Counted from the first letter of the stretch, positions 25,420 through 38,556 are shown. The stretch: DNA of 64,000 nt from Nereocystis luetkeana (GCA_031213475.1 JARUPZ010000014.1:5801674-5865673), one strand, 5' to 3'. Notes: generated by a model from the letters alone, not told the origin. Program-made: numbers and translations.

Positions 25420-28400
25420 AAAGCCCGCTGTGAAGTACATAGACTGGGGGTGGGGTATTCAACCGAAAGTCTTCAAAAGCTGGTGGTCTGGAGTGTGGAG
25501 ACCGGTCCGGAAAGCGCCCGCCTAAAATCTACCTTAGGCATATATTCTCGTTTGAAATGAGAGAACAACGACCACCCCAGCAAGTCATCAAGACCACGAT
25601 TGACAGATTGTTGCGAAGGCCCTGAGGTTTGTGGCAACTACTCTGTAAGCACGTTTGCTGCCAAGCAAGTTCCGATCGAGCAGGGTACCCGGTGGCGCAT
25701 GCGCCAGAACCTAGTCGGAACATAAGGTACCACGACCACAGCACCATTTCGTAGATCGTGGTGTGTGCCACTCTGACTATGCTGGTGGCATATATATGCG
25801 GCGTTTATATGGCGTGTGGTAATCCTCATGTACGCATTTATTTCTCCTGCACGTGTATTCCTATTTGCCGCCGTAGCTCATGCGGCGATCAACGGCTAGC
25901 ACGCCGCTAGGCCATTATCAGCGCTCGAGTACAGAGAAGACAATCAGTGGCTGCACACCGACCCCGCTGCGGTACCTGCACTCAACATCGCCCGTTCTCC
26001 AGGGAAATGATCCTTGGCAGGTTAAAGTACTATCAGAAAACCACTGAACAAAAACATGCTTTTGAGGAGCCACGGACAGTGTCCACGAAACACTTTGTGC
26101 ACAACCTCGGCGACACGGGTGTTGCCCCTGGTGGCCGTCCTTGTTACTGGCAAGAGCCCTTGCCACTGTATTGACAACAAGTGCGTAACACGCGTTGTGT
26201 TACAGCTTATGAGCCTTGTTTACTTGAAAACACGTCAGGCAGAAACCGTCTGCTTATCAGTTATCACTTTGTTGGAAATCACCAGCAGCAGTCAGATGCC
26301 CGCCGGGAGCCGAACGCTCATCGACTGTATCCCAACCTTCGTTACGTGGCAGCAAGCGTATGATGCCTTGCGCGCGACTCCTACGGGGAGTGGCCGTGCC
26401 TTGGTTGGGTGGTATATTGTCCTAATGTGCGACGTCTCTCACATGACACCGGCTAGTGTACAACTACTCGATAGTCAATAGGTCAAATTGCACCGGACAT
26501 CGTATGAGTCCAGCCTGTTGGTTAAGCGGCACTGCCAACATTAAAAACACCAACGATGTATAGCGTGTATTCCAGAACCGCATTGAGCCACAAGTGCATA
26601 TACAGTTGTTGGTGTCGGCAGTCAGGCAGGAAACGCTACGCTCGACAACTATCAGCAGTGTAGGATCTCTTGGCTGCCACGCTAAATAAGCTGATACTCG
26701 CTGGATTAAGCGGACGCCAAGCCATCCGCACTTCAGACGGTAGCGTATCGGCCGTCTTTCGCGCGTTTACCTAGAGATACCGGTCTACGAGCAGACAGTA
26801 TTTGAGCGGCATGCCGTCTGGTGATTGCGACACTAATGTGGTGAGAGACGAAAAGGCTACGGTCGCACGTGGCATAGGATGGTCGTGTAGATGAGCTTGA
26901 TCCCTCCTTGAGGCTAGCTACGCAGCGATTAACTGTTGCTGGGCTGTTAAATATATTGGGGAGCTATCTGTCGTCCACTAGCAAGGCTTGAATGTCCACG
27001 TTATGTGTCTCCCTACCTTCACTTACGCACAGCAGTATATCTACGCTGACATTCATTTTCTTGACAGCGGTGTGCTCTGCTGGAAATATCTACTACAACA
27101 CGCGGGCACAACAAAGTTACTCAGTACATGCCGCATTTGGTTTGCTCCTATCAATAGCAGTACACCTGCAGCCAACGGATTGCTCTCTGAATTCGTCGAG
27201 GATCGACCAGTTCGGCTGGGTCAGCACGTAGAAAAAAACTGCAGATAACAAACTCCAACGCTATTTCAGGACGGGCGATTTTGAAAAAACCGTCTACAAG
27301 TAACACATAAATAATAACAAGAACAATCAACATGAGCAAGAACACGATTTTATAGGAGGGTTTGGCGGCAAAGTTTTACGAAGACACGATTATGTGTCAC
27401 TGGCATTGGCGTCATTACATTTTACAGCCTGTGTTCGATGACCGTTTCCCGAAGCGAATGTTGCTCTCAAAGCAATGTACGTAGACTGACATCGAGGAAA
27501 TCTGAGAGAGTAGCGGATACCGACAATACTGCTGCAACGTCTCTCGGGGTCTCGAAGAAGATGGCGCCCTAACATCAGGAAAACTTCTTAGACGCGTCCC
27601 CTTACTCGCCAAGTGTGCAGACCGGGTTTGACCAGTGAGACACAATAAAGACAAATTGCCAACTAGCGTGAAGGATGCGTTTCTAAACACCATCATGCCT
27701 CTACGAACATGTTTTGTTCTGAGGACAGGTAAGGAAGGGGGGATTCCTAGACGATGGGTGCTGTTCATATTGAAATACCCACCGAGAACGGCGACAACAA
27801 ATCATGGAAGGCGCGAGGTATATTTGCTGAAGTACTGCCGAGAGCTAGGAGGCTCTTCAAATAGGAACAGAAACAGCAGCAGCAACAGCAACGTACCACC
27901 CATCACCTAAATAGGTTGGGGCGTTTTTGAAGTACTCGGGCACGTGGTTTTGTTTGTTCGCGCCTCGTGGCGAAGGCTTCCTCCGAATATTCCACGGGTG
28001 CTGCACTATACCATGGTAGTACTACGACTGTACTGCTACGACTAGGGGTTCATGTAAAAACAAATCCTGACTGCCCACTACCCGTTTTTGAGACGCAGAC
28101 AGCGGTCGGGGTGTACTCAAATCAAGTATACAAATGTGACCAAAACTTGGTTTTCGTAGTTTCGTCTACTAATCCCAACCAACTGGCATGGTTTTGTCTC
28201 TACACGGAGAAGGAGCGTAGGTCGTCTTCTCGTTCTGGTACCCGCTGATGTTCTCGTTTCACGCCTATTCTGCCGAACCACGGTATGTACCGATACTGAT
28301 CGCGGTATTCCCTAACACCACGTGCGGCGGAGTTTGTAGTGAGCTATCCGTGCAGACTAATACGTGAGGTAGGGCGTGATGGCGAGACCGCGTACTTCGT

Positions 28401-28470
28401 ATATATATCGAGAAACACTATCAGCAGCAGTACTCTTGTGGCAGTCGGGGTTTTTACACACCTTCGGTTG

Positions 28471-28559
28471 CCTATACGGAAAGCCGTCTAGCAGAAGATA
28501 TTATAGACTTCAGTGTGTCAAGTCTATTATATCTTCTGCTAGACGGCTTTCCGTATAGG
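28471..28559. repeat. Hairpin: 40-bp inverted repeat with 9-nt loop
   Basis: Arms 28471-28510 and 28520-28559 are reverse complements with a single mismatching position; the loop is CAGTGTGTC. The right arm aligns with the equivalent spacer in U2 (about 39400) and U3 (about 54010), the left arm does not. The left arm is therefore a new inverted copy of local sequence. Confidence 0.95.
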
Positions 28560-28596
28560 AAACCTAACGTTGGAAACAGAAGGCTGGCCCAGACTA

Positions 28597-28708
28597 TCGC
28601 GGGGGACCGTACTAAACAGGAAGTAGGGTACACACAAAAACCTATACCAGGTATATTTTGCTACTTTTACGAACAATACTTGGTCCTGTTTACTATGGTC
28701 CCCCGCAA
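28597..28708. mobile_element. 112-bp MITE flanked by TA
   Basis: Inverted termini of about 28 bp begin TCGCGGGGGACCGTA on the left and, read inward from the right, TTGCGGGGGACCATA. Both are bordered directly by TA. The paralogous positions in U2 (about 39460) and U3 (about 54075) run straight through without the insert. TA target duplication and short inverted termini fit a Tc1/mariner-type non-autonomous element; that family name is inference. Confidence 0.7.
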
Positions 28709-29923
28709 TATAACAATAGGTTTATCAAGTCGAAAACGTTGGCCCTCCACTACGGCAGCTCTCCTTTTTGTTCTATGTACACCCATTCCGTGTTCTCAAC
28801 CTTTGCGGGAGAGGTATTTCTCGAATGTTTATATGTATTCCTGTAAGAATGTAGATCGCACGAGCTACGATTATTGTTTTTCTTACGGTGTAGTTGTGTC
28901 GCAATCGACGGGGGGGTGGGTTTTCAGACAAGTGCAGCACGTTTGTTTGCGAAAATCAGAAAATTACTTCTCACGAGACAATTACAAATGCCGTGCCAAG
29001 CTCGACACCATGCCATTTCGTAGTCTGCATATTTCTCATGGTATAGTTTCGCCGCCCCGATGCAACTGGCGCTCCTGCACCAATAAAACACTTGAAAAGT
29101 ATATACCGAAAACTGAAACGTAGGCCCATGGAACGACAACAACAGCAGAGCAGTACCTCTACCCTGGAAATATAGTTCTGAAAGACGTACCAGGTATTAT
29201 TCTTTTCTAAGGCGTGTAAAAAGAATTACTGCTCTTGCTTCGGTCGGATCACCCTACAAGCCATATTCCTTTTCCCCACCCACAAGGCATGGGTGCCTTC
29301 TTGATGGAGTCGGACGGGGATCTCTCTCGACCGCCTTCCCCCTCCACCCCTACCTCTCACTTTCCTTCATCCCACGTCCTTGACCAGCACCCTGATCGAC
29401 TCACCTCACAGCCAGGACTACTTCTCTCAGTTCAGCACTGCAGTAACTGTACTACTCTGGTGTACCTTCACGGGTGGTCTTGTGTCCAGCAGTTCGTCAC
29501 TCTCGAGCTCCGACGTCTGGTGTGAGTGAGTCTGGCGTTGCTGCTGGAGACAACTTGTTTTCGCCATGTCCGGGTTGCTTTTCTGTAGCAGCACAGCAGC
29601 TGCATTATTACCGACTTGTAGTTGCACTATCAGCAGTAGAGCATTGGTGTACCTTTGTGTCAAAGACATGCCCATTTCCTTAGTGGAACGTGAACGACGA
29701 ATACCGTGGTGATCAAACACGAACTGTTTTGTCTGTATTTACGATCGAACGTTTGGTCTAAATACGCCTGGGATGTAAACAGTCTGATTCCAAGCATGTC
29801 CCACAAACAGTCTATACGACGTCAATAGGTAGATAGGCTTGACCCGACAGCCAACGTGGGTAAAAAAACGTTTTCAAGATTTCTCGGCGAGCAACCACCG
29901 ACCGACGTCCGTACCACAGTACA

Positions 29924-29970
29924 GTAAGGGTTAGGGTAAGGGTTTGAGTCAGGGTAAGGGGTAGGGTTAC
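29924..29970 (+). repeat. Degenerate telomere-like GGGTTA tract
   Basis: Several GGGTTAGGGTAAGGG-like motifs in 47 bp. The matching spacers before gene D (about 40720) and gene C (about 55305) lack them. Confidence 0.6.
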
Positions 29971-30534
29971 ACAAGTTGTCACGGAAGGGGTTACGCGCTT
30001 GACGCTGTAGGCCGAAAAGCCAACAGGAGTAGCTGACTCTTCGTGTACCAGTCCGCCGGGCGCGTGCCCACCAACGTCTTGAAGATAAAATGTTCTTCAC
30101 GATGACATACGAATATTTCGTTCTGTCGACAGAAGGTTTGCCAGTGCTCGATACAGCAGGTGTTCTATAAATAATTCGCGCCTCTTTCGCAAACATGTAG
30201 TTGTCGCGAACATGGTCGAACGCGTTGACCAAGAACAGTGAAATCGAGATATTGTCAGCTTGACCTCGTCTATACGCAAATTTGTAGGAGTCGAAATCGG
30301 TTTCCACGACCGACACACTACCAAAGACTGGATCACGGATTCGGGGGCGTTTCCGGTCGGTCCACAGTGGTAGCACACGCCACGAACCCCATCAGATTTA
30401 CGCAAACAACACAAGGCTAATACGGTACATGCTCCAAATAACTGTGTTGTTGGGCGATTATTTTGCATCTCTCCCGAAAGAATACCCAGTAATGAGTTTG
30501 GTTACTCGAATTTCGTGCGCCTCCTCCGGTTATT

Positions 30535-30621
30535 ATTTTTGCTGGCGCAGACCTCAACGCCGAGTACGCTCCCCAGTCGCTGCACTGCGCCGTGGAGGAC
30601 ACAGCACTACACACAATCAAG
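30535..30621 (+). promoter_or_regulatory. Conserved leader immediately upstream of gene B
   Basis: TTTTTGCTGGCGCAG followed by ACCTCAACGCCGAGTAC lies 56-86 nt before the ATG and recurs before D (from about 41324) and C (from about 55916). Conservation above the level of the surrounding spacer suggests 5' UTR, possibly with a splice acceptor at the CAG. Confidence 0.35.
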
Positions 30622-33600
30622 ATGTCGACGGCTCTTGGAAAAGTGGCTTTGCTCAGCATATGCGTTCTGAGGCTGATCGCTGCGCAAGACACCGAGTCGC
30701 CAAACGACGCTATTCCCAAGCCGGAGTGTGATACCAGCATCCAGGTGTCGATTCGATACTCGTCTGCTTCGTCCCGGCTGTACCTCGTTTCGGAGGACGG
30801 CATCACCCGTGGCGGCTGTGTGACATTGTCACAAATATGGGAAACGCGAGGAGGCAAGGCACCCTTGTATGCCGTCGACTCTCAGACGGGCGATATTAGC
30901 GACAGCGCGACAGGGACTTGGTTACTCACGGAGGAACTGTTCGTACAAGATGGTATTACTCTACAGGTGAGAGATTTTACATATAGATTTTCTCTCGTGC
31001 TTGTTCCATCGTGTGTGGACCGTCTGGAGGGGCTGGGTCAAGATATTGATCGTCGTGGTTCTTTGGCCAACGCAAATCGCCCTCATCAGCACTCGCATGC
31101 ATTGCGGTGCGACCATCACGCATGTAGGTACTTGAGATCTACGACGATTCATTTTTTTACGTGTGTCGGCAGCATCTTCAATATGGCTACAGTGGTCTAA
31201 CGACATGACTGGCTTATATTCACGTATATTTCCTTGTCCCCCACTCCTTCGTGCGTGTTAAGGTGCATGGTACCTCGTCTGGTGGCGATGCTGATGAGCT
31301 CCGTCTTCTTAGCACGAATGCCACATTCATCAACCTGCGCGCGCACGGCGGAAGCCTCGACTTCGTGAGCACCAAGGTAGGCTTTGAGTTTTTTATCAAC
31401 CTGTTGCGTCCACGGTAACCGCATCGCTTTGATTTGTCGGAGTTTGAGATGCTGACTGAGATATAGTGTACACGTCTCTAAACTGTGTTTACTCCGGTGC
31501 ATTGTTGCCGAAAATACTGAGCCAGAAGGGGGAAAAAATATAGCGCAATGCGCATCCTTGTCCATCGCGTCAGGGGTCTGTGTATGTGTCCCTGACGGGT
31601 GTCGTTGTTGACAACACTGCGTTATTGGCGTACGAATAGCTTCGAACGTACGTTCTATCACGGGAGATCCGTGGGCAGTTAAGGAGCAAAAACAAAAGAA
31701 CTTGGGGCAGTTTTCCCCACCTTCGCTCCCGAGCACATGGCTTCGCTGGGAACAACGCTAACCACAGCACCTCAGCTATCTTTAAGCGACTATCTTGGCC
31801 AGGTTCAGCCCCACTTGATGATATAGTATTATATTTTCGCCCACTACCGATTTTCGTCACCTCAGGTTTTCTCGTGGGACACGATCACAAACATGCCGGA
31901 CAAAGACCAAGAAAATGGTCGATCGTACATCAGCGCCGTGTCCGAGGTCATCACCGACGACACCCAGACGTGTAGAGGAAGAGCGAGGAAGAATATGGGA
32001 GAGGCGAGGATGGACATAGAGAACAGCGAAATGGGCTACCTTGGATACCAAGGCAGCGAAGCTTACGGCTTAACGTGGAAGGTGGGCCACGAACTAGCGC
32101 CCGTAGAATGAGCGAATGTTTTGTGATGCCCGCCAAAAAAACCAACGAAGGCGCTTTTATGTCGACGTGATATGTTCGTTTTTTCCCGACCGTTTAGTCG
32201 TTGCCCGATACCTGTGGACATTTTGTTGCCGTTTTATCCGACTTTTTCATCCCTTATTCCCAAGAGTACCATCTCACACCAAGATAAATATGCACGGTCT
32301 TTAGTGTTTGACAATCGTAAGGCCGCTGTACGCATACGAACTGCCATCACGGAATGGGTTGCACTGAGGTAACATTTCCTGTACTTACAACATTTGCGGC
32401 GCGTGGTCATGGTCCTACTCTATTTCAACCCATTCAATATCTCACCAGGTTCGTGGGTTCTGCGTCGACAAGAGTAACCACGACGTTTTCGAAGATGTAA
32501 ACGTCTACGGCAACATCTACGACTCGGACATACACCACAACAATTTCGGGGTCTACACGTACGGCCACCAACAAGGAGACTGGAGGAGGAACAAGATGCA
32601 CGACAACTCGGGGTACGGCTTCGACCCCCATGACGACAGCGACTTCCTGACGATCCACGACAACGAGGTCTACGATAATGGGTACCACGGGATCATTGCC
32701 TCCAAGCGCTGCAACGGGGTGTCGATCCAGGTACGATCTGGGCTATCCCGTAGCGTGTTGGGATTTTACACTTTGGATCCTAAAACAATAACAGATCCCA
32801 GGTCCTTATTCAAACGAAGACGTCGTATTCTGTCCGATGCTACGTTGATCCCCTAGACGAGACCTATGAGGACGTCAACAGTCCATCAGCGACACGCGAC
32901 GCTGCCGCTCACGAGTGTGCCTAATGCCATGTGTCGTGGCTCGTCGGCAGTATGGTTGACCGTAGTGTCCCGCACTGTTGCTCCCGCTGACATTCAGGGA
33001 AACGAGGTCTACGGTGGTGCTGCGACTTCTGCTGGCATATTCCTTCACCGGAGCAGCGACGACGCGGTTGTCGTAGGTGAGCACATGCCGTGCATTAGGA
33101 ACTTCAAGCTCAATCTGAGTAGGTATAGGGATATGCACAGTGTGCGGCGAAGGCGACGGGAATACGGAGAAACCCACGCCGGTGACGTCATCCCAGTGAT
33201 ATCGCTGATCGTGTGCGTGCGAGACAATTATAGAAACTTACAGTAGCACCGTTGATTTGGTGTGCCTCTTGTCAGGAAGTGGTAAGACTAAGGACGGAGC
33301 TAAAACCCATTTTTTCAGTTCCCTCAGTCAGACAGCCATGGTCTACGTGTGTTTGTCGAGGCACACACCAGGGAGTCCTCGAGTTTCTTCACTCAATTTT
33401 CGATCAAGCCTGCATCGCCCGATTGGTTGGCGTAGTTGAGCTAGGTGCATAATAATTGTTTTCATATCAACTTTCCCCCTCCATCAAAACCGACCTCGCC
33501 AACGCGGCAGGCAACTACGTCCACGACAATGGCGACGCTGGACTGGCAATGATGGAGTCGTTCAACGCGGACGTGTCGAACAACATATTTGAGAACAACA

Positions 33601-34131
33601 AGTACGGCGTGAGAATCTCCGTGGGATGCGGCCACAACGTCTTCTCCAACAACATCATCAGCGGCTCTACCAAGTGAGAGTCATTTTCAGCCGCCTAAAC
33701 AGAGGCGTGCCTAACTCTCCGCCTTCCCGCCGTGACTATGTTCAATCCATTCGCTATCGCCGCGATGTACGCACAAAGACCAACCTTTAAAAAAACTTAC
33801 CACTCGAACCAACTGCATCGTCTTCGCCAGGTACAACGCCTACTCATACCTTGGGTGGGACGCGCCCGATGTCGTGGCTTCAGGCCGGTCGCAGGGCAAC
33901 TGCTTCCGGGAGAACACCATGATCGGAGGTACTGAGACGCTCAAGATCACGGATGCTGATGGCACCGAGTTTATCGGCAACTCATTTGAGGATGCTGCGA
34001 CGATACGCTTCGACGATGCCGCTCGAACGCTAATGACGGGTAACACTGGCCTCAGCGACACCAAACTGAAGGTTCACAACGGTGCTTCGTTCGACAGGCA
34101 CTCCGATTTTGGCTTCGAGCCTCTCTACTGA
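30622..34131 (+). CDS. Gene B: mannuronan C5-epimerase, complete, 7 exons, 499 aa
   Basis: Alginate C5-epimerase, expected to act in the secretory path or wall. Exons: 30622-30966, 31263-31376, 31866-32081, 32449-32730, 32998-33076, 33511-33673, 33831-34131; total 1500 nt, ending TGA. All introns (296, 489, 367, 267, 434, 157 nt) are GT-AG. An ATG 30 nt upstream is in frame, but the start chosen is the one aligned with the paralogues. Residues 1 to about 21 form a hydrophobic signal peptide ending near LIAAQD. Residues from about 226 form the parallel beta-helix (repeated NxxYxN, HDN and GI motifs) with catalytic DPHD at residues 284-287 (32623-32634). The C-terminal exon (NAYSYLGWDAPDVV... 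to FEPLY) may cap the helix. The family call rests on DPHD within a beta-helix and the brown-algal exon pattern. Which alginate blocks it makes cannot be read from sequence. Confidence 0.92.
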
Positions 34132-35350
34132 TTGTTCCCGGAAAACACATTGCCCATGCAGCGCCTAAAACTGTCCCAGCTGGAGGAGAACTATGCGCTT
34201 AGGGTCGTTGATGATAATGTTGTATTTGGGTACATGTGGTCCATATGCCACCGTCGCGCGTTGTGCGTTCCTGCATCACGAAAAACGATCATGCATCTCT
34301 GTTGTTGCCCCCATCGTCGGACTACCGAACGCTCTGGATTCTCGAAGCTTCCAGTGGTATGGTCAGGGTACATACAGACGAACACCCACTTGTTGTCACA
34401 CGTATACTGTCAAGGTGGTTTGGATATACTCATGGACTATCGAGAAGCATGTACATCCCTCTTCCAGAATTGGCGCCGCATCCGTGCGGTCTGGGTTCCG
34501 GTGACGGTGGCCTTAGCTTTGATGCATAAATTAGTTTACCCCATAGTGTAACCTAACGCAAGCGTGTTGGTAGAGATATGTGCCCGTGGGTGTTGGGTAG
34601 GGCCCGTCTAGCGTGTCCGCCCTCAAGCAGTTGTGGCACAGCGCTACACGTCTCATTGGCCAGGTTGTAATGAATGTAAGCCTTGAGGCCGTAGCGTCGG
34701 TTTAGTGCACAGTCGTGGGTGAAGCATTCAGTGCTGATTGCGAAACATGTTAGGTATGTACGACGTATAACTCACCCGTCTGAATTTGTTTGAAGCACGT
34801 TAGGGAGGGTAATTTCGCACGTGTTATTTGTAACAGTAGCTTGTATGGCTTAGTTGTGAAGCGTCTCATTCGCATTGTTTTCACTAGGTGGCGAAGCGCC
34901 ACCAAATTAACGCCGTAGAAGGGTTGCATGTTTCGGTGCGACCAATGCCCAGACATCCAGCACTACCTTGCTGGCACACCAGGCGTGCGGATGTGAGCCC
35001 AGGTATTGATGGGGTTGATCGAGGTGTCTACTACTGAAGGAAAGAGTAAACATCTTTTGCAGATAGTATACATGCTCGCAGTGGGCGTTATTGTGCTCGG
35101 CGCGGGAGTCACAGCGAATCGAATCGTTCGGGCTTTCGCTTGCTCGTATTTCGACTTTTGCTGCACGTTCCACAAATCGGGACGTCCAGGCATACTTCGG
35201 CAATACTGCTGTAACAGTAGGGTGTAATAGTAAAGAGGTCGAGTCGGAAAGTGACGACGATGGGCCATTGCGTGCATTTGCCTGAGGTGTGAAACGGGAC
35301 AACATATTGCTTTCTAGCTCGAGCTCAAACCATGATTGGCGGGCTTCCGG
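34132..35350 (+). other. 3' flank of gene B, homologous to the flanks of D and C; no separate gene
   Basis: Ordered matches with 45625-47300 and 60358-61250 include AGGTGGTCC-type sequence, TTGTAATGAATGTAAG/TTGAAATGAATGTAAG, and a GTGGCGNAGCGCCACC palindrome at about 34888 and 46376. Open frames differ between copies, so it is read as UTR and spacer. Confidence 0.6.
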
Positions 35351-37727
35351 CCCTCGTCAAAACGCTTTGTTGGTCGCTCGCACTTCTTTTTCACTCAAGC
35401 AGCGATGTTCGCGTGACCAATGACGCTGCTGCATAGAAAGGGGTATCTGTATAATGCGGATTCTAGCCTGTAATACGTGCGCACAGCGAAGCTGGTTGTA
35501 TGGAGGATGGCAAGCGGCAGTACAAAACACTCTCCCCCGGAGGATTGGCTATCGTTATCGTGGCTCTAAGATCATGTATGTCGGTAACTAGTGTTTCCGA
35601 GGACTGTAGTGTATCGCGATAACATGTCAGCGGCAATTCCAGTCACGCCTGGCGGTCCGTTCAAAATACTGTCGAGTGTACCGTACGACAAGGAACAAGA
35701 AGGTGCACGGAGCGACACGTAGTGCAAACGTTCATAAAACGACTTGGTGTTGATTCCTTGAAGTACGTGATCCCGATAGGCAGTCTACATATATATGTGA
35801 AGTGAGGATTTCGGGTATATGTGGAGTGCATGCTGTAATAGTGTAGTACACCCGTCGTCAAGGCTAGTGGATTGTGTTGAGTGATAACGCACGGTTAGCG
35901 GTTTTCCAAAGCCTGCTGCAAAGTACGTAGACTGGGGGGGGTGTGTGCTTGATGCCATGCATGGGTGTATTCTGGGGGTTGTGGTCGGTCTGGGCAAGGG
36001 GTATTAAGCCATATATTTTCGTAGGATGTTTGCCGTATGGAGTATGGACGCCGGTGCAGAAGGCGCCAGCGGAAGAGCCCCTTGGGGCATGCTTCTTCGT
36101 TTCAAAAGAGAAGAGACTTTATACTTCAGAAAGTCTCAATAATCACGGTTGGCCGACTGTCGTTAAGACCCTCTGATTTTTGCTAGATGGCTTGTAGGCA
36201 CTGTTGCGGCCATGCAAGTTTCGATCGAGCAGGGTAGTTCGTGACGCATGGACCGGCAGCCAGTCGGAACAGAAATTTCCACCACCGCAGCAGCATTCTG
36301 TAGCTCGCATTGTGTCCTACCCTAACCATGTTGGTTATGCAAAAGCACAGCGTATTTATGTTGTCTTGGAATTCCAGTGTAAGTGTTTGTCGTGCACGTG
36401 TATTCGTTCGTGACACAGTATCCTACGCCGAGATCAACGCTTAGTTTGACGTTATGCCTTACCGGCTGTCGACTACGAAGCAAGCGGTTGGTGGTTGACC
36501 CCCCCACCCCCTTGTACCTTCACCCGAAATCTGCCGTTTGCTGAGGATTTTCTGTCGAAATGTTCTGCTGTAGCACTGAAATCTAGCCATCAAGTGGAAC
36601 CAGTTTTCACGAGTCGCGGTCAGGGTCCACTAGACAGGTTTTGCACAGCCTCAGCAACAGAGTGTGTTGCCCTGGTGGTGTTTGCTGTTGCCTGCAGGAG
36701 CCCCTGTCGTCATACTAGCAACGAATGCGCAACACAGGTAGTGCCCCTTGCTAATCGGGAAATATGTAAGCCTGAATGGTCGTATGCCTATTGTTTAGCC
36801 CTTCGGTGATTGCCACCAATAACCGTCGAATGCCCGCCGACACCCGGGCGCGCTTCAAGTATATCCGAATCGTTGTTGGATGGCGGCAAACGTATGATGC
36901 CTTTCGTACGACGCCGACGGGGGTTATCCGAGCCTCCGTTAGGTACTGAATAGCTAAGACGTCCCATACATCACCGCCTCATAATGTACTCTCTTTATGT
37001 TTCTTTGAGCTTCAGCCAAACACGTTGGTTGTACGGTACTGTCACCACTGATTATACCAAATCTAAATAGCGTATGGCCAGATGTTCACCGTAACTAGGT
37101 ATCGGCCGTCAGGCAGAATTTTGTTCCACTACAACTGTCTGAACTACCGCAACCCCTTCGAAAGTAGGGATTCCTCGGCTGCCACGTAAATTTCGCTGCG
37201 ATTCGCTGGGTGCGGCGGTCGTTAATCGGCCAACCCTTCAGGCGGTAGCACGTCGGGCCTCTTTCGCGCGCTTGCCTGAAGATACCGGCATATCAGAAGG
37301 CAGCATCTGAACTGTCAAGCGTAAGGTGCTTTCGAGGCTGCTGCAGTTGTAGAACAAACCGCTACAGTTGCACGTAGCATGCGCGGGTCGTGTGAAGGAG
37401 CATGCTCTCACCTCGAGGCTGACTACGCAGCGAGTATTTGTTGTTGATCTGCTGAATAGATCGAGGAGCTGTCTGTCATCCACGTGCATGCCCTAAACCA
37501 ATTTTTTGTGTGTTTTCGTACTGGGGTGGGTTGTCGGAAATACTCGCTTATGACACGGGCACACCTCAGTGCGTACTTATTTTGTGGAAATACTAGCAGT
37601 ACACGTGCAGCTAACGGATCGCTCTCTGAACTTGCAAAGTCGAGGATCGGCGAGGTCGGCCTGGTGAGCACGTGGAATGTTTACCTGTTGAAGTTGAAGT
37701 ACAGTGCAACGTCCGCACAAACGGGTC

Positions 37728-37750
37728 TTAGGGTTAGGGTTAGGGTTAGG
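37728..37750 (+). repeat. Interstitial telomeric repeat, nearly four TTAGGG units
   Basis: 23 nt of perfect TTAGGG repeat. The paralogous position in U3 (about 52066) reads ACGGGT directly into ATTGAACAAGG with no such tract, so the repeat was inserted in this copy. Confidence 0.9.
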
Positions 37751-38204
37751 AAACCCCTGAACGAACACAAAAAGAACGACAAGGGCAATCCACGTAGGCA
37801 GAATAACAATTTTATAGTAGGGTTTCTCGGTAGCTATTGGGAAGCAACTACCCTGGTGTACTTTATCGCTGGCATTGGCGTCATTCCATTTGACAGACTG
37901 GATTATATGATTCTCTTCCCGGAGCGTATGTTACTCTAAAAGCAATATACGCGCGAAAAAAACGTGAACGAATACAGAACCAACCAAAGGGCAATCCTCA
38001 TTTGGAAGACAACACTTTAGTATGAAAGCTTCGCTGTAGCATTGACGACGATATCTTACTTTACCCCTGGCCTAGACGGTTTTACATTTTACAGGCTGGA
38101 GTGGACGCTTTAAATCCGGAAACATATGCTGCTCTCCAAGCCATACACGTTCGCTGGCATCGCGGTAGTCTGCCAAAGTAGCGGATGTCGACAAAGCCAC
38201 AGCA

Positions 38205-38221
38205 CCCCCCCCCCCCCCCCC
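38205..38221 (+). repeat. Poly-C tract, 17 nt
   Basis: Uninterrupted C run in U2 spacer, absent from the matching positions in U1 and U3. Confidence 0.95.
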
Positions 38222-38556
38222 TGTGGTCTCCACTCGAAGACGTCCAACGATCGGTATAACCTCATACGCGCGTTTCCTTACTTGTCAAGTATATAGGCCG
38301 GGTTCGCTCTGTAGAACACAAAAGAGAAAAACTTGTCAACGAGCAGGGTGTGTGTGTTGCTAAACACCAGAATGTGTCCATGGACATGCTTTGTTCTCAG
38401 GAAGGTAAGGGAGGGGGGATGCTTAGACGACAGGTGTTGTAGCTTGCGCACATGAACGATTAAGTAAACCACCGGGAAGGGACGTGACAGGGCGTTGCAA
38501 GCCGCAACGCACATCTCCTGAAATGCAGCCCAAATATAGAAGACTCTCGGTCCAGG

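Larger units (their letters stand above)
25420..35350 (+). repeat. Duplicated segment U1 (spacer plus gene B plus 3' flank)
   Basis: Non-coding spacer sequence here matches U2 and U3 in the same order. Examples are TTCGATCGAGCAGGGTA-type sequence at 25672 and 36220; the ATCCCAACCTT region at 26330, 36860 and 51120; GGTAAGGAAGGGGGGAT-type sequence at 27728 and 38404; and the 3' flank near 35185 and 47155 (CAGGCATACTT...GCAATACTGCTGTA). This shows that the epimerase genes duplicated as parts of units of 10-11 kb, not as isolated genes. Confidence 0.8.

Noticed and set aside
28515..29123. 202-codon plus-strand frame
   Set aside because: It starts inside the hairpin and runs through the MITE and non-coding spacer that is not open in U2 or U3.
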